This document shows, piece after piece, positions 25,088 through 34,579 of a DNA stretch of 64,000 nucleotides (positions within the stretch are counted from its first letter, which is position 1; every line of letters starts with the position of its first letter). Under the pieces are notes generated by a model, which saw only the letters and a list, made by a program, of their open reading frames with translations, had not been told where the DNA came from and made no database searches. Location: assembly GCF_020171845.1 (NCBI RefSeq), contig NZ_JAIVAM010000003.1, forward strand, positions 1-64,000, read 5' to 3'. Both the position numbers and the translations under genes were made by a program. This DNA is from Cytobacillus kochii. GTDB lineage: Bacteria; Bacillota; Bacilli; Bacillales; Cytobacillaceae.

Positions 25088-26289
25088 ACATCACTTTAGA
25101 TTCAATTTCAACATTGTTTCTTGCTGTTGCCCTTTTGTTAATCGGTAGCATATTAATAAAAAAGGTGACATGGTTAAATCGTTATTGTATACCTGCGCCA
25201 GTTGTGGGCGGATTATTATTTGCTCTACTTATTTTAATTTTAAAACAAACAGGGCTAATGAACATTGAATTAGATACATCACTACAAAGCATTTTTATGC
25301 TTACCTTTTTTACAACGGTTGGTTTAGGGGCTAGTTTTAAATTAGTGAAGCTAGGTGGCAAGCTACTTATCTTCTACTGGATTGCCTGTGGCGTACTTGC
25401 CTTGTGTCAGAGTGCAATTGGTATTTCTCTAGCAACCGCTCTTGGTCTGGAACCGTTACTAGGTGTTATGATGGGGGCAGTTTCTATGGAAGGTGGACAT
25501 GGTGCTGCAACGGCATTTGGCGGAACCATTGAGGAATTAGGAATAGAGTCTGCACTATCTACTGGATTAGCTGCTGCTACGTTTGGTTTAATAGCTGGTG
25601 GTTTAGTTGGGGGGCCGACAGTTAAGTATTTAATAAATAAATACAAATTAACACCTAAACAATCAAGTGATTCAGCCAGTGAAATTGCTCCAACATTAGA
25701 AGAGGAAAAAGATCATTCACCAATTTCTACTAATCATTTTATGGTTCAAGTTCTCATTATTACTTTTTGTATGACGGTTGGATCATTATTAGGAGAGTTA
25801 TTCTCCGATGCAACAGGTTTTGTATTACCAAGCTATGTTGGCGCAATGTTTGTTGCTGTAATCGTAAGAAATATTGTCGATAAAGTAAATGGACGCATCA
25901 TTGATATGAAATCAATCAATTTCATTGGTGATATTACATTAGGTATATTCCTCTCAATGGCGCTGATGAGCATTAAACTATGGGAAATTGCTGATCTTGC
26001 TCTTCCGATGCTATTCATTGTATTTATTCAAGTGGTCTTTATCGTATTGTTCTCTATCTTTGTTCTATTTAAGCTATTTGGAAAAGATTACGATGCTGCT
26101 GTAATGGTCGGTGGTTTTACAGGTCACGGTCTTGGGGCAACACCAAACGCGATGGCGAATATGTCTGCCATTACTGAGAAATATGGACCATCCCCAAAAG
26201 CGTTTTTAATTGTACCAATTGTAGGGGCTTTTCTTATAGATGTCTTTGCTATGCCGATTATCATTACGAGCATCAATTTATTATCTTAA
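25084..26289 (+). CDS. gltS: sodium/glutamate symporter GltS
   Basis: A 401-residue membrane protein with the two inverted hydrophobic repeats of GltS and their glycine-rich reentrant loops (MGAVSMEGGHGAATAFGGT and MVGGFTGHGLGATPNAMANM). It moves glutamate with sodium. The ATG at 25084 overlaps the hutG stop, so the two are coupled. Pairing a glutamate-forming enzyme with a glutamate carrier suggests one scavenging unit, controlled by the divergent LysR protein. Confidence 0.92.
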   Translation: MNITLDSISTLFLAVALLLIGSILIKKVTWLNRYCIPAPVVGGLLFALLILILKQTGLMNIELDTSLQSIFMLTFFTTVGLGASFKLVKLGGKLLIFYWIACGVLALCQSAIGISLATALGLEPLLGVMMGAVSMEGGHGAATAFGGTIEELGIESALSTGLAAATFGLIAGGLVGGPTVKYLINKYKLTPKQSSDSASEIAPTLEEEKDHSPISTNHFMVQVLIITFCMTVGSLLGELFSDATGFVLPSYVGAMFVAVIVRNIVDKVNGRIIDMKSINFIGDITLGIFLSMALMSIKLWEIADLALPMLFIVFIQVVFIVLFSIFVLFKLFGKDYDAAVMVGGFTGHGLGATPNAMANMSAITEKYGPSPKAFLIVPIVGAFLIDVFAMPIIITSINLLS

Positions 26290-26311
26290 ACAAACATAAT
26301 GTACGAAGAAT

Positions 26312-26359
26312 CCGAGCAATTATTCCATTCAAGAGATGAGAATATAGCTCGGTCTTTTT
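26312..26359 (+). terminator. terminator after gltS
   Basis: CCGAGC (26312-26317) pairs with GCTCGG (26347-26352) over a 29-base loop with some inner pairing, followed by TCTTTTT. A weak but plausible terminator. Confidence 0.5.
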
Positions 26360-26593
26360 GTATTTGATAAATTTAACTTAGATTCAGATATGGGTAATTA
26401 AGAGAATTTAAAAAAGAAAGATAGTGCTGAAAAGGAAAATATACCTATGTTTCAGAGAGGGGAAGTGAGTGTTTATTAACTAACTATTGAGATAGAGAAA
26501 GATAAATTATTTTAATTATTTAAATAATTTAGTATAATTATTAGTGACATCTTGAATTCCGCATAGATCTTGAGAAAAAGGAGAGATTTTTGG
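26360..26593. other. intergenic region upstream of ytcI
   Basis: AT-rich spacer with an AATTATTTAAATAATT symmetric stretch followed by TATAATTATTAG; a promoter is likely here, but I cannot pick a -35. No gene is visible. Confidence 0.4.
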
Positions 26594-28180
26594 ATGAAAC
26601 GAGAGGATTTATTAGCACCCGAGGTTTATAACTTAGTCTCAGAGGTTGAGCACTATGCGCAAAATAGTGATAAACTGGCGATTCAATGGGAAGATGAGCA
26701 GGGGGAGAAAAAGGAAATTACATATAAGCAATTAATGAACAAAGCGAACAGAATTGGAAACGTTTTCGTGGATAAAGGCTTAGAAAAAGGCGATGTTGTT
26801 CTGGTAATCATCCCTCGTCTTGTAGAAGCTTATCAAACATATTTAGCTGCACTTAAAGCAGGAATGGTTGTCATCCCTAGCTCAGAAATGTTAAAAACTA
26901 AAGACTTAAAATATCGTATTAATCATGGTGATGTCAAAGCAATTATTAGTTATGCACCTTATGTATCTGAATTCAACGAGATAAAAGAAGCGGAAAATCT
27001 TCCAAAATTCATTATTGGAGGAAAAGCGCAAGGGTGGATTTCTTTAGATGAAGAAATGGAAAGTGCAAATGAGTCGTTTAAAATAGTAGAAACGAAGAAA
27101 GATGATATGGCTTTTCTTTCGTATACTTCGGGAACAACTGGCAATCCAAAGGGTGTCGTTCATACCCATGGGTGGGCATTTGCTCATTTAAGAACTGCAG
27201 CTACACATTGGCTTGGTATTGAGGAAGGGGATACTGTATGGGCAACTGCAGGTCCAGGTTGGCAAAAATGGATATGGAGCCCATTTCTTTCCGTATTAGG
27301 ATCAGGCGCAACAGGGTTTGTTTATAACGGAAAGTTTGAACCGAAAAAATATTTACAGCTCTTACAGGATTATGAAGTGAATGTGCTTTGCTGTACACCG
27401 ACAGAATATCGTTTAATGGCAAAAGTAGACCGTATTGGTCAATATAATTTATCAAAGCTTCATAGTGCTGTTTCAGCAGGAGAACCTTTGAACCGAGAAG
27501 TTATTGATATTTTTGAAAAGCATTTTGGGCTTGAAGTAAGAGACGGTTATGGACAGACGGAAAATACATTGCTTGTAGGTGTCACAAAAGGTATGGGGTT
27601 AAGACCAGGTTCAATGGGAAAACCAACGCCAGGGAACAGAGTAGAGATCATTAATGAAGACGGCCAACCATGTTCAGTGGGTGAAGTAGGGGATATTGCT
27701 GTTCATGTTGATACGCCAGCACTATTTAAGAATTATTATAAAGATCCAGAAAGAACTTCCATGCAATTCCGTGGGGATTACTATATTACAGGAGATAAAG
27801 CTAAAATGGATAAAGATGGGTATTTCTGGTTTGAAGGACGAGGTGATGATATTATCATTAGCTCTGGTTATACCATTGGGCCATTTGAAGTTGAAGATGC
27901 CCTCGTGAAGCATCCATCCGTCAAAGAGTGTGCAGTTGTAGGTAGTCCAGATGAAGTAAGAGGTTTGATAGTTAAAGCCTTTATCGTTTTAAAAGACGAC
28001 GTCGATGAAAATGATGCTAATTTAATTCCAAGTTTACAACATCATGTAAAAGAGCTCACGGCACCTTATAAATATCCACGAAAAATTGAATTTGTCAGCG
28101 ATTTACCAAAAACAACTTCAGGAAAAATTATGAGAAGAGAGTTACGAAAACAAGAGGCTTCAAAAACGACAGCAAACTAA
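26594..28180 (+). CDS. ytcI: acyl-CoA synthetase (AMP-forming), YtcI type
   Basis: Adenylate-forming enzyme of 529 residues from the ATG at 26594 after AAAGGAG. The P-loop motif YTSGTTGNPKG is at 177-187, DGYGQTEN is the A5 motif, and the end carries KTTSGKIMRRELRKQE with the catalytic Lys. It activates a short- or medium-chain carboxylate to its CoA ester through an acyl-AMP; substrate not evident. It is followed by a terminator and ytcJ, as in B. subtilis. Confidence 0.9.
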   Translation: MKREDLLAPEVYNLVSEVEHYAQNSDKLAIQWEDEQGEKKEITYKQLMNKANRIGNVFVDKGLEKGDVVLVIIPRLVEAYQTYLAALKAGMVVIPSSEMLKTKDLKYRINHGDVKAIISYAPYVSEFNEIKEAENLPKFIIGGKAQGWISLDEEMESANESFKIVETKKDDMAFLSYTSGTTGNPKGVVHTHGWAFAHLRTAATHWLGIEEGDTVWATAGPGWQKWIWSPFLSVLGSGATGFVYNGKFEPKKYLQLLQDYEVNVLCCTPTEYRLMAKVDRIGQYNLSKLHSAVSAGEPLNREVIDIFEKHFGLEVRDGYGQTENTLLVGVTKGMGLRPGSMGKPTPGNRVEIINEDGQPCSVGEVGDIAVHVDTPALFKNYYKDPERTSMQFRGDYYITGDKAKMDKDGYFWFEGRGDDIIISSGYTIGPFEVEDALVKHPSVKECAVVGSPDEVRGLIVKAFIVLKDDVDENDANLIPSLQHHVKELTAPYKYPRKIEFVSDLPKTTSGKIMRRELRKQEASKTTAN

Positions 28181-28184
28181 ATAT

Positions 28185-28220
28185 AAAAGACAGAAGAAAA
28201 TAATAATCTTCTGTCTTTTT
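28185..28220 (+). terminator. terminator after ytcI
   Basis: AAAAGACAGAAGA (28185-28197) and TCTTCTGTCTTTT (28207-28219): 13-bp perfect stem with T tract. Confidence 0.85.
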
Positions 28221-28292
28221 TATATGGAGTGATATAGAAGAATGTGCTTTTTTTGTTATACTGAAGAAAAATAATAAAAGGAGTCAAATGGA

Positions 28293-29882
28293 ATGGGAAC
28301 ACTTTGGTTTGGCGGAAAAGTGTATACAATGCAAGCAGTAAATGATTATGTTGAAGCTGTTTTTACAAGAAAAGGGCGAATTATTGCAACAGGGAATGAA
28401 GCTGAGTTGAGACAGCTCTATCAGCATGAATTGACAAAATTAGTGGATTTAAAAGGTAGAGTAATGCTTCCAGGCTTTGTTGATAGTCATATGCACTTAA
28501 TTGGTCATGGGGAAAAACTTATTCGCCTTGATTTATCGCAATTCACTTCAAAAAAAGCGAGCTTACAAGCTCTAAAAGAATATAGTGAAGATGCCAACCC
28601 TGGGGAGTGGATTATTGGAGAGGGTTGGAATGAGAATCTCTGGGATGAAGCAGAACCTATCGTTGCTAGTGATATAGACAGATGGGTAAATGATCACCCT
28701 GTTATGCTTAAACGAGTGTGTAGGCATGCGATTAGTGTGAACACAATGGCAATGGAGCTTGCAGGCATTTCAAAAAAGACAGTCTGTCCCTCAGGTGGTG
28801 TAATTGAAAAAGATGAGGATGGACAACCGAATGGGTTATTAAAGGATCAAGCACAAGAACTGATTACAACTGTGATACCGTCAGTAACTGATGCTTATAT
28901 GATGAAGGCTATGAATGCCGCTATTCGTGATGCACACCGATTAGGTCTTACAGGGGGACATACAGAAGACCTGAATTATTACGGTGGGTTTGAACAGACC
29001 TATCAAACTTTTAAAAAGGTGATAAAAGAGGGCAATCTTCCGTTTAGAGCGCACTTACTCGTTCATCACGAGGTGGTCGATGAACAGCAAGCGAAGGTGG
29101 TTTCTCCTCATCCATTTATTGAATTTGGTGCGATGAAAATATTTGCAGATGGAGCACTTGGCGGAAGAACTGCCTTATTAAGTCATCCATATGCAGATGA
29201 TAAGGAAACAAGTGGAGTAGCGATATTTACGCAAGAAGAACTAAATAACTTAGTAGAGAAAGCTCGTTCGTATTCTATGCCTGTTGCCATACATGCGATT
29301 GGCGATCAAGCATTCGAAATGGCCTTAACTGCAATAGAGGCACATCCACAACATACTAAAGATAGAGATCGAATCATCCATGCGCAAATATTAACGGAAG
29401 AACTGATTGAGCGAGCGAAAAAACAACCATTAGTTCTTGATATTCAACCGAGCTTTGTTTCATCTGACTTTCCTTGGGTAATTGAACGAGTTGGAGAAGC
29501 GTATATGAAATGGTGTTATGCTTGGCGTACACTCATGCAAGAGGGTGTAATATGTGCAGGTGGATCGGATGCACCTATTGAACCACTAAGCCCTTTGCTA
29601 GGTATACATGAAGCAGTTACTAGAACAAATGTGAATGATCCGAATGAAACCGTTTATGATATCAACCAAACACTTTCACCTTTTGAGGCGGTATGGTTAT
29701 ACACGAGAGGAAGTGCTTATGCATGTAGTCATGAGCATGAACGTGGGATGATTGTAGAGGGGTTTGTAGCGGATTTTACGATTTTAAAAGAAGATATCTT
29801 TAACATTCCTGTGCAAGAAATTCCCAACGTCTCTATAGAAATGACTGTGGTGGCAGAGGAAATTGTTTATACAAAAAGTTGA
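28293..29882 (+). CDS. ytcJ: amidohydrolase YtcJ
   Basis: Metal-dependent amidohydrolase of the YtcJ/NfdA (amidohydrolase 3) family, 529 residues. His66 and His68 (VDSHMHLIGHG) are the first metal ligands; the carboxylated-Lys strand, AIHAIGDQAF, IIHAQ and GGSDAPIEPLSP supply the others. The fold is a TIM barrel flanked by a beta-sandwich from both termini. Family members hydrolyse N-substituted formamides or similar amides; the substrate here is unknown. AAAGGAG precedes the ATG. Confidence 0.88.
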   Translation: MGTLWFGGKVYTMQAVNDYVEAVFTRKGRIIATGNEAELRQLYQHELTKLVDLKGRVMLPGFVDSHMHLIGHGEKLIRLDLSQFTSKKASLQALKEYSEDANPGEWIIGEGWNENLWDEAEPIVASDIDRWVNDHPVMLKRVCRHAISVNTMAMELAGISKKTVCPSGGVIEKDEDGQPNGLLKDQAQELITTVIPSVTDAYMMKAMNAAIRDAHRLGLTGGHTEDLNYYGGFEQTYQTFKKVIKEGNLPFRAHLLVHHEVVDEQQAKVVSPHPFIEFGAMKIFADGALGGRTALLSHPYADDKETSGVAIFTQEELNNLVEKARSYSMPVAIHAIGDQAFEMALTAIEAHPQHTKDRDRIIHAQILTEELIERAKKQPLVLDIQPSFVSSDFPWVIERVGEAYMKWCYAWRTLMQEGVICAGGSDAPIEPLSPLLGIHEAVTRTNVNDPNETVYDINQTLSPFEAVWLYTRGSAYACSHEHERGMIVEGFVADFTILKEDIFNIPVQEIPNVSIEMTVVAEEIVYTKS

Positions 29883-29958
29883 AAAACTATTGTCTATTCC
29901 ATTCTTTTAGGCGTATAATACATTTTATTTCGATAATAGAAAGAATTGAGGATGGGAA

Positions 29959-30888
29959 ATGGCGCAAGATGTTAAGCAAGGTGTAATTTATGCAGGTTTA
30001 TCGTATGTGTTATGGGGAATACTGCCGATTTATTGGAAGTTGATAGGTGGGGTTAGTGCTGGAGAAACACTTGCTAACCGAGTCATTTGGAGCTTTTTTT
30101 TCATGCTGATTCTATTGCTATTATTAGGTAAATTGCGTGCTTTTATGACTGTTGTAAAAGGACTATGGCAAACAAAGAAGCAGTTGTACGGATTAATTAT
30201 AGCTTCTCTATTAGTAAGTGCGAATTGGTTTATCTTTATATGGGCTGTAAATAATGGACAAATCATTGAAACAAGTATGGGATACTATATTAATCCGTTG
30301 ATTAGTGTCCTACTAGGGATGGTCGTATTTAAAGAGCGGTTATCTGTTTCTCAATATGTTTCTTTTGCCCTAGCAGCCATTGGTGTGATTATCTTAACAG
30401 TTTCGTATGGTTCATTTCCTTGGATTTCCTTTTTACTTGCTTTAACCTTCGCACTGTATGGGTTAGCGAAAAAAATGGTGAAAGTAGATGCAGCCATTGG
30501 TCTTACACTTGAAACGATGGTCATTACACCCATTGCTTTACTATATATGGGTAGTTTGTTTGTGCAACAACGACAGATGCTGTTTCATGAAAATGTCGGT
30601 TTAGATTTATTGTTGATAGGTGCTGGAGTAGCAACAGCCGTACCTTTACTGCTTTTTGCTAACGGGGTCCAAAGAATACCTCTCTCAATGGTAGGTTTTT
30701 TACAATACATTGCGCCAACAATCATGCTTATTTTAGGTGTGTTTGTATATGGTGAATATTTCTCCAAAGCACATTTCTTATCCTTTTTGTTTATATGGAT
30801 TTCGCTGAGTATCTATTCTCTATCCCGTACAAAATGGGTTTTATTATGGGAAAGTAAAATAGCCAGAGGAAAACAAGTAGGAATGTGA
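29959..30888 (+). CDS. rarD: RarD-type EamA transporter
   Basis: A 309-residue drug/metabolite transporter superfamily protein with ten hydrophobic segments. The opening GLSYVLWGILPIYWKL and the SANWFIFIWAVNNGQIIETSMGYYINPL segment are RarD signatures. RarD is named for chloramphenicol sensitivity in enterobacteria, but its real substrate is uncertain. GAGGATGGG precedes the ATG. It ends at a strong bidirectional terminator facing nadK2. Confidence 0.88.
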   Translation: MAQDVKQGVIYAGLSYVLWGILPIYWKLIGGVSAGETLANRVIWSFFFMLILLLLLGKLRAFMTVVKGLWQTKKQLYGLIIASLLVSANWFIFIWAVNNGQIIETSMGYYINPLISVLLGMVVFKERLSVSQYVSFALAAIGVIILTVSYGSFPWISFLLALTFALYGLAKKMVKVDAAIGLTLETMVITPIALLYMGSLFVQQRQMLFHENVGLDLLLIGAGVATAVPLLLFANGVQRIPLSMVGFLQYIAPTIMLILGVFVYGEYFSKAHFLSFLFIWISLSIYSLSRTKWVLLWESKIARGKQVGM

Positions 30889-31006
30889 AGATTCGGCTGA
30901 TATCACCTTTGTCTAATATCTTATCCGGTATCGGCAGTTTTCTTAAATGAAGGTCATTTAAGTTGGTGGATCTTCAACTTTAACTATTGGATATACCATT
31001 TAGAAT

Positions 31007-31048
31007 AAAGCCGTTGAAATTTTATGATCTTAAAATTTCAACGGCTTT
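31007..31048. terminator. bidirectional terminator rarD/nadK2
   Basis: AAAGCCGTTGAAATTTTA, loop TGATCT, then its perfect 18-bp complement and TCTTTTC. One of the strongest hairpins in the window. Confidence 0.88.
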
Positions 31049-31116
31049 TCTTTTCGATATTACCATTCGGTTCAAACACTTATTACATAGCGTTTATTTG
31101 TTGTCCTGACAATTCT

Positions 31117-31914
31117 TTATAAAAAGGTTCTCTTCACTTTTTCCCAAAAGGAGTTGTCTTTTAGCTTAACGGTTTTTATACTGTGCGGACTTAAGGTAAT
31201 TTTTATTTCATCTACATGCTGGATACTTAACGCTTCATTATCCATCCCCATGATAGGGTGATCATTTCCCTCGTGTGTAATCTTTAATGTTAAGGTTCTT
31301 TGCTCTCCTAAAATAAATGAAGAACCTAGTGTGCGATATTTATTATTATTTAAAGAGGCAAGTTCGCTTACTTGTAGACAAGGTAGCATGGGGTCTACGA
31401 TCGCACCGTTGACAGATTTATTATAAGCGGTACTACCAGTAGGAGTGGAAACAATCATTCCATCTCCACGGAATGTTTCAAATAATTGACCATCAATATA
31501 GATTTCCATCACTAATGTTTTGATAATACTAGAACGGATGGAGAATTCATTTAAACACTGAAACGAGGTTTCACCATCAACTGTAACTTGGATTGTGGGG
31601 TATTTACGTACTTCTATATTTTCATTTTGTGCTGCTTCTAGCATTTTCGAAGGCTCATTTAATTGGAAGTCACAGTAAATACCTAATGGCCCATGTGTCG
31701 AAATTCCAGCGTATAGACAATCATCACGAAATCCCGTTTTCCTTACTGCTTGTAAGAAAGCCCCATCTTCTCCAATACTAACAATAATGGTCGCATCTCT
31801 CGGATCTGTTACTATAGTAAATCCATGATGGGTTGCTTGTTGTTTTAAGTTTTCAACAATTACAAGTGTTTCGGCGTCTTGTTTATGGTAGAAATATAAA
31901 AGTCGTTGATGCAT
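31117..31914 (-). CDS. nadK: NAD kinase 2
   Basis: A 265-residue NAD kinase of the second Bacillus type (YtdI/PpnKB), which makes NADP. The classical GGDGT loop reads GEDGA at 48-52: the catalytic Asp50 remains but the second Gly and the Thr are changed. CLNEFS (NE motif), FRGDGMIVSTPTGSTAYNKS and MGMDNEALS are intact, and the C-terminus is the conserved KDNSFWEKVKRTFL. A strong AAAGGAGG site precedes the ATG. Its position beside sppA matches B. subtilis nadK2. Loop changes are known to be tolerated in this paralogue, so it is probably active. Confidence 0.92.
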   Translation of the reverse strand: MHQRLLYFYHKQDAETLVIVENLKQQATHHGFTIVTDPRDATIIVSIGEDGAFLQAVRKTGFRDDCLYAGISTHGPLGIYCDFQLNEPSKMLEAAQNENIEVRKYPTIQVTVDGETSFQCLNEFSIRSSIIKTLVMEIYIDGQLFETFRGDGMIVSTPTGSTAYNKSVNGAIVDPMLPCLQVSELASLNNNKYRTLGSSFILGEQRTLTLKITHEGNDHPIMGMDNEALSIQHVDEIKITLSPHSIKTVKLKDNSFWEKVKRTFL

Positions 31915-32086
31915 GAAAAAAACCTCCTTTAATGTTTCATAAAAAATGTGTTGGAAAGATAGAATGAATAAAGGTGCTTATGATTTGAAGAAGTGACATT
32001 TTTTGCTATCATAAGAAGAGATAACCTACTCTTCTCATTCTTATTCTATGAGAAGATGATGTATAATTCAAAGGAGGAATGATGGA

Positions 32087-33097
32087 ATGACAGCAAAGAG
32101 ATGGGCTGCCTTGGGAATTGCTGCTGTTTTATTTGTCTTTTCGGTAGGAATTAATTTCATGTCTAACGTGGCGTCAACAAATTTTGAAGATACCTTTTCA
32201 AACTTGATGGCCACAGGCGAAGATTCTTTTACTGAAGAAATGATCGAAACAGGAGACTCTTTAAATAAAATTGCTGTATTAAATTTAAATGGGACGATTC
32301 AGGATACGGGTGAGAGTGGCTCATTATTAGCAACTTCTACATATAACCACAATCGTTTTATGAAATTATTAAACCATGTGAAAGATGATACCACTGTTAA
32401 AGGTGTTGTAATTAAAGTGAATACACCAGGTGGGGGCGTTGTTGAAAGTGCGCAAATTCACGATAAAATTGTTGAAATTCAAGAAGAGGCGAATAAACCT
32501 GTGTATATTTCTATGGGTTCTATGGCCGCGTCTGGTGGGTATTATATTTCAGCTCCGGCGGAAAAAATCTTCGCTAGTGCAGATACAATGACAGGTTCAT
32601 TAGGTGTCATCATGCAAGGGGTAAACATTACTGAGCTTGCAGATAAGATAGGCATTGAATTTAATACAATTAAAAGTGGCGAATTTAAAGATATTATGAG
32701 TCAAACGAGAGAAATGACTAAAGAAGAACAAAATATTTTACAAGATATGATTGATAATGCTTATCAAGGATTCGTAGAAGTGATTGCTTCTGGGCGAGAG
32801 ATGTCAGAAAATCAAGTCCGTGAACTAGCAGATGGTCGTATCTATGATGGTCGCCAAGCATTAGATAATCAATTGATTGACGGGTTAGGCTATGCAGAAG
32901 ATGTCATTAATGAGATGAAAAACGATGTGGGCTTAGAAGACGCTGCTGTTATTCAATATAGCGATAATGTTGGTTTTGGCTCACTTCTTAGTGTAGCAGC
33001 AAATAAAGTTGCTGGGAATGATCTGCAAATGGAAGGTGTAATGAAGCTTCTTACACAGCCGAATTCCCCACGCCTAATGTATTTATATGCTGAATAG
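32087..33097 (+). CDS. sppA: signal peptide peptidase SppA
   Basis: A 336-residue serine protease of the S49 family with one N-terminal membrane anchor (WAALGIAAVLFVFSVGINF). The Ser-Lys dyad is Ser149 in GSMAASGGYY and Lys201 in SGEFKDI, as in the octameric B. subtilis SppA. It degrades leftover signal peptides in the membrane and contributes to lantibiotic/LCI-type peptide resistance in B. subtilis. AAAGGAGGA precedes the ATG; yteJ follows 17 bases later. Confidence 0.93.
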   Translation: MTAKRWAALGIAAVLFVFSVGINFMSNVASTNFEDTFSNLMATGEDSFTEEMIETGDSLNKIAVLNLNGTIQDTGESGSLLATSTYNHNRFMKLLNHVKDDTTVKGVVIKVNTPGGGVVESAQIHDKIVEIQEEANKPVYISMGSMAASGGYYISAPAEKIFASADTMTGSLGVIMQGVNITELADKIGIEFNTIKSGEFKDIMSQTREMTKEEQNILQDMIDNAYQGFVEVIASGREMSENQVRELADGRIYDGRQALDNQLIDGLGYAEDVINEMKNDVGLEDAAVIQYSDNVGFGSLLSVAANKVAGNDLQMEGVMKLLTQPNSPRLMYLYAE

Positions 33098-33114
33098 AAA
33101 GGAGGCGCTTTAGG

Positions 33115-33636
33115 ATGCATAATCAAGACGAACCAAAAAATAAGGAATTGTTCCAACAAGAAGGTTCTGAAGAAGCGGTGCTTTCCGAACAACCTGGGCA
33201 ATTGATAACAATGACTGAAGAATATCGGTTAGCGGGGTTTTGGATGAGATTTTGGGCGTATTTATTAGATTGGCTAATTATTGGTAGCATTAATGGTATC
33301 CTTATTTACCCTGTTTTTAGAGCGTTAGATGTTTCTTTAAATAATTCATCTTACTTTTCTGCTGTCGCCATTGCAACCGCGTTGACCTTCTATTTGTATT
33401 TTGTTCTTATGACGAAATACCTCGGGCAAACTCTAGGAAAAATGGTATTCGGTTTAAGAGTCATACAAATAGACGGAGGCAAGCTTTCATGGGGAACGAT
33501 TCTTTTTAGAGAGTGGATTGGTCGCTTCATTTCAGGTACAGTGATGATGCTTCCTTACCTTGTCGTTGCCTTTCATCCAAAAAAGAAGGGCATACATGAC
33601 CTATTTGCTGATACAACAGTTGTCCATGAGAGATAA
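33115..33636 (+). CDS. yteJ: RDD-family membrane protein YteJ
   Basis: A 173-residue protein with a hydrophilic head and an RDD domain: LAGFWMRFWAYLLDWLIIGS with the Arg and Asp that name the family, then LGKMVFGLRVIQIDG, with about three membrane segments. It forms an operon with sppA; in B. subtilis, YteJ inhibits SppA. AAAGGAGG lies right after the sppA stop. Confidence 0.88.
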   Translation: MHNQDEPKNKELFQQEGSEEAVLSEQPGQLITMTEEYRLAGFWMRFWAYLLDWLIIGSINGILIYPVFRALDVSLNNSSYFSAVAIATALTFYLYFVLMTKYLGQTLGKMVFGLRVIQIDGGKLSWGTILFREWIGRFISGTVMMLPYLVVAFHPKKKGIHDLFADTTVVHER

Positions 33637-33807
33637 TTGAATAGCTAGGCATATAAAAGTCATTCCTGTAAGGGATGGCTTTTTTATTATGCAAAAGAAT
33701 CAGTTTATGAGATTGATGTAGAATCATTTTTTCTTATCCAAGATTAGAAGTTAAGAAATGCTATTTTGAAAAAATTTAAATGATAACCCATATTAATTGG
33801 ATTTAAA

Positions 33808-33837
33808 GTTTAACAAAAGGTGAAAATGACCATACTA
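33808..33837 (+). promoter_or_regulatory. candidate forespore (sigma-F/G) promoter of ytfI-ytfJ
   Basis: GTTTA, 18 bp, then CATACTA, with one mismatch to the sigma-G consensus, 27 bp before the ytfI ATG. ytfJ is a forespore gene in B. subtilis. Confidence 0.4.
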
Positions 33838-33863
33838 ATTGCTTGAAAGGCAGGGGTGCTCAT

Positions 33864-34559
33864 ATGGTTTGGTTCATCATAATTGCTGGTCTTATTCTCT
33901 TATTTTTACTTCTTATTTTAGTTATATTATTTTCAAAACTCTCCATTACTGTTCACTTTTATCATTATGATAAACAAAGTCACCTTAGTATAAAGTTAAA
34001 ATTTTGGAAATGGCTCAAGTATACAATTGATATACCTTTGATGGAAGTTGATCCGCAAAATGCAGAAATTAAAATAAAGGAAGAAAAAACAGCATCAGGA
34101 GGAGAGACGAAAGAGGACTCGAAGAATATTACTGCAGAAGATTTGTTAAATAGCTTTAAGGATATGGATGAGCTCTTAAAGCATGTTGTTTCTCTGTATC
34201 ATATTATTCGTCATTTCATGAGTAAGGTCATTGTTCGTCAGCTGCGTTGGCATACAGTTATTGGTGTAGGTAATGCAGCGTTAACGGGTGTCTTAACGGG
34301 TGGGTTTTGGTCTGTGAAAGGCAGTATAATTGGTGTGTTAAGCCATTATATGAAATTAAAGACAAGACCGGATATTGCTATTTCTCCACAGTTTCAATTT
34401 GCGGTTGCCCAAACCTCTTTTATATGTATGATTCAATTTCGTATCGGGCATGCTATGCTTGCAGGATTTAAACTGATTAAATTTTGGAAAGGTGGCAAAG
34501 CTCATTTTAAGACAAGTCAGCTTTCTGTTTTATCAGGTGATAAACCTAAAACATACTAG
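33864..34559 (+). CDS. ytfI: YtfI, DUF2953 membrane protein
   Basis: A 231-residue protein from the ATG at 33864 after AGGGGTG; an in-frame TTG at 33843 has no site. One N-terminal membrane anchor (VWFIIIAGLILLFLLLILVILF) is followed by a body ending in the DUF2953 region, VIGVGNAALTGVLTGGFWSVKGSI. The function is unknown. It is co-transcribed with ytfJ, 20 bases away, as in B. subtilis, which suggests a sporulation role. Confidence 0.85.
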   Translation: MVWFIIIAGLILLFLLLILVILFSKLSITVHFYHYDKQSHLSIKLKFWKWLKYTIDIPLMEVDPQNAEIKIKEEKTASGGETKEDSKNITAEDLLNSFKDMDELLKHVVSLYHIIRHFMSKVIVRQLRWHTVIGVGNAALTGVLTGGFWSVKGSIIGVLSHYMKLKTRPDIAISPQFQFAVAQTSFICMIQFRIGHAMLAGFKLIKFWKGGKAHFKTSQLSVLSGDKPKTY

Positions 34560-34579
34560 ATGAGAAGGGGCGATTGAGA

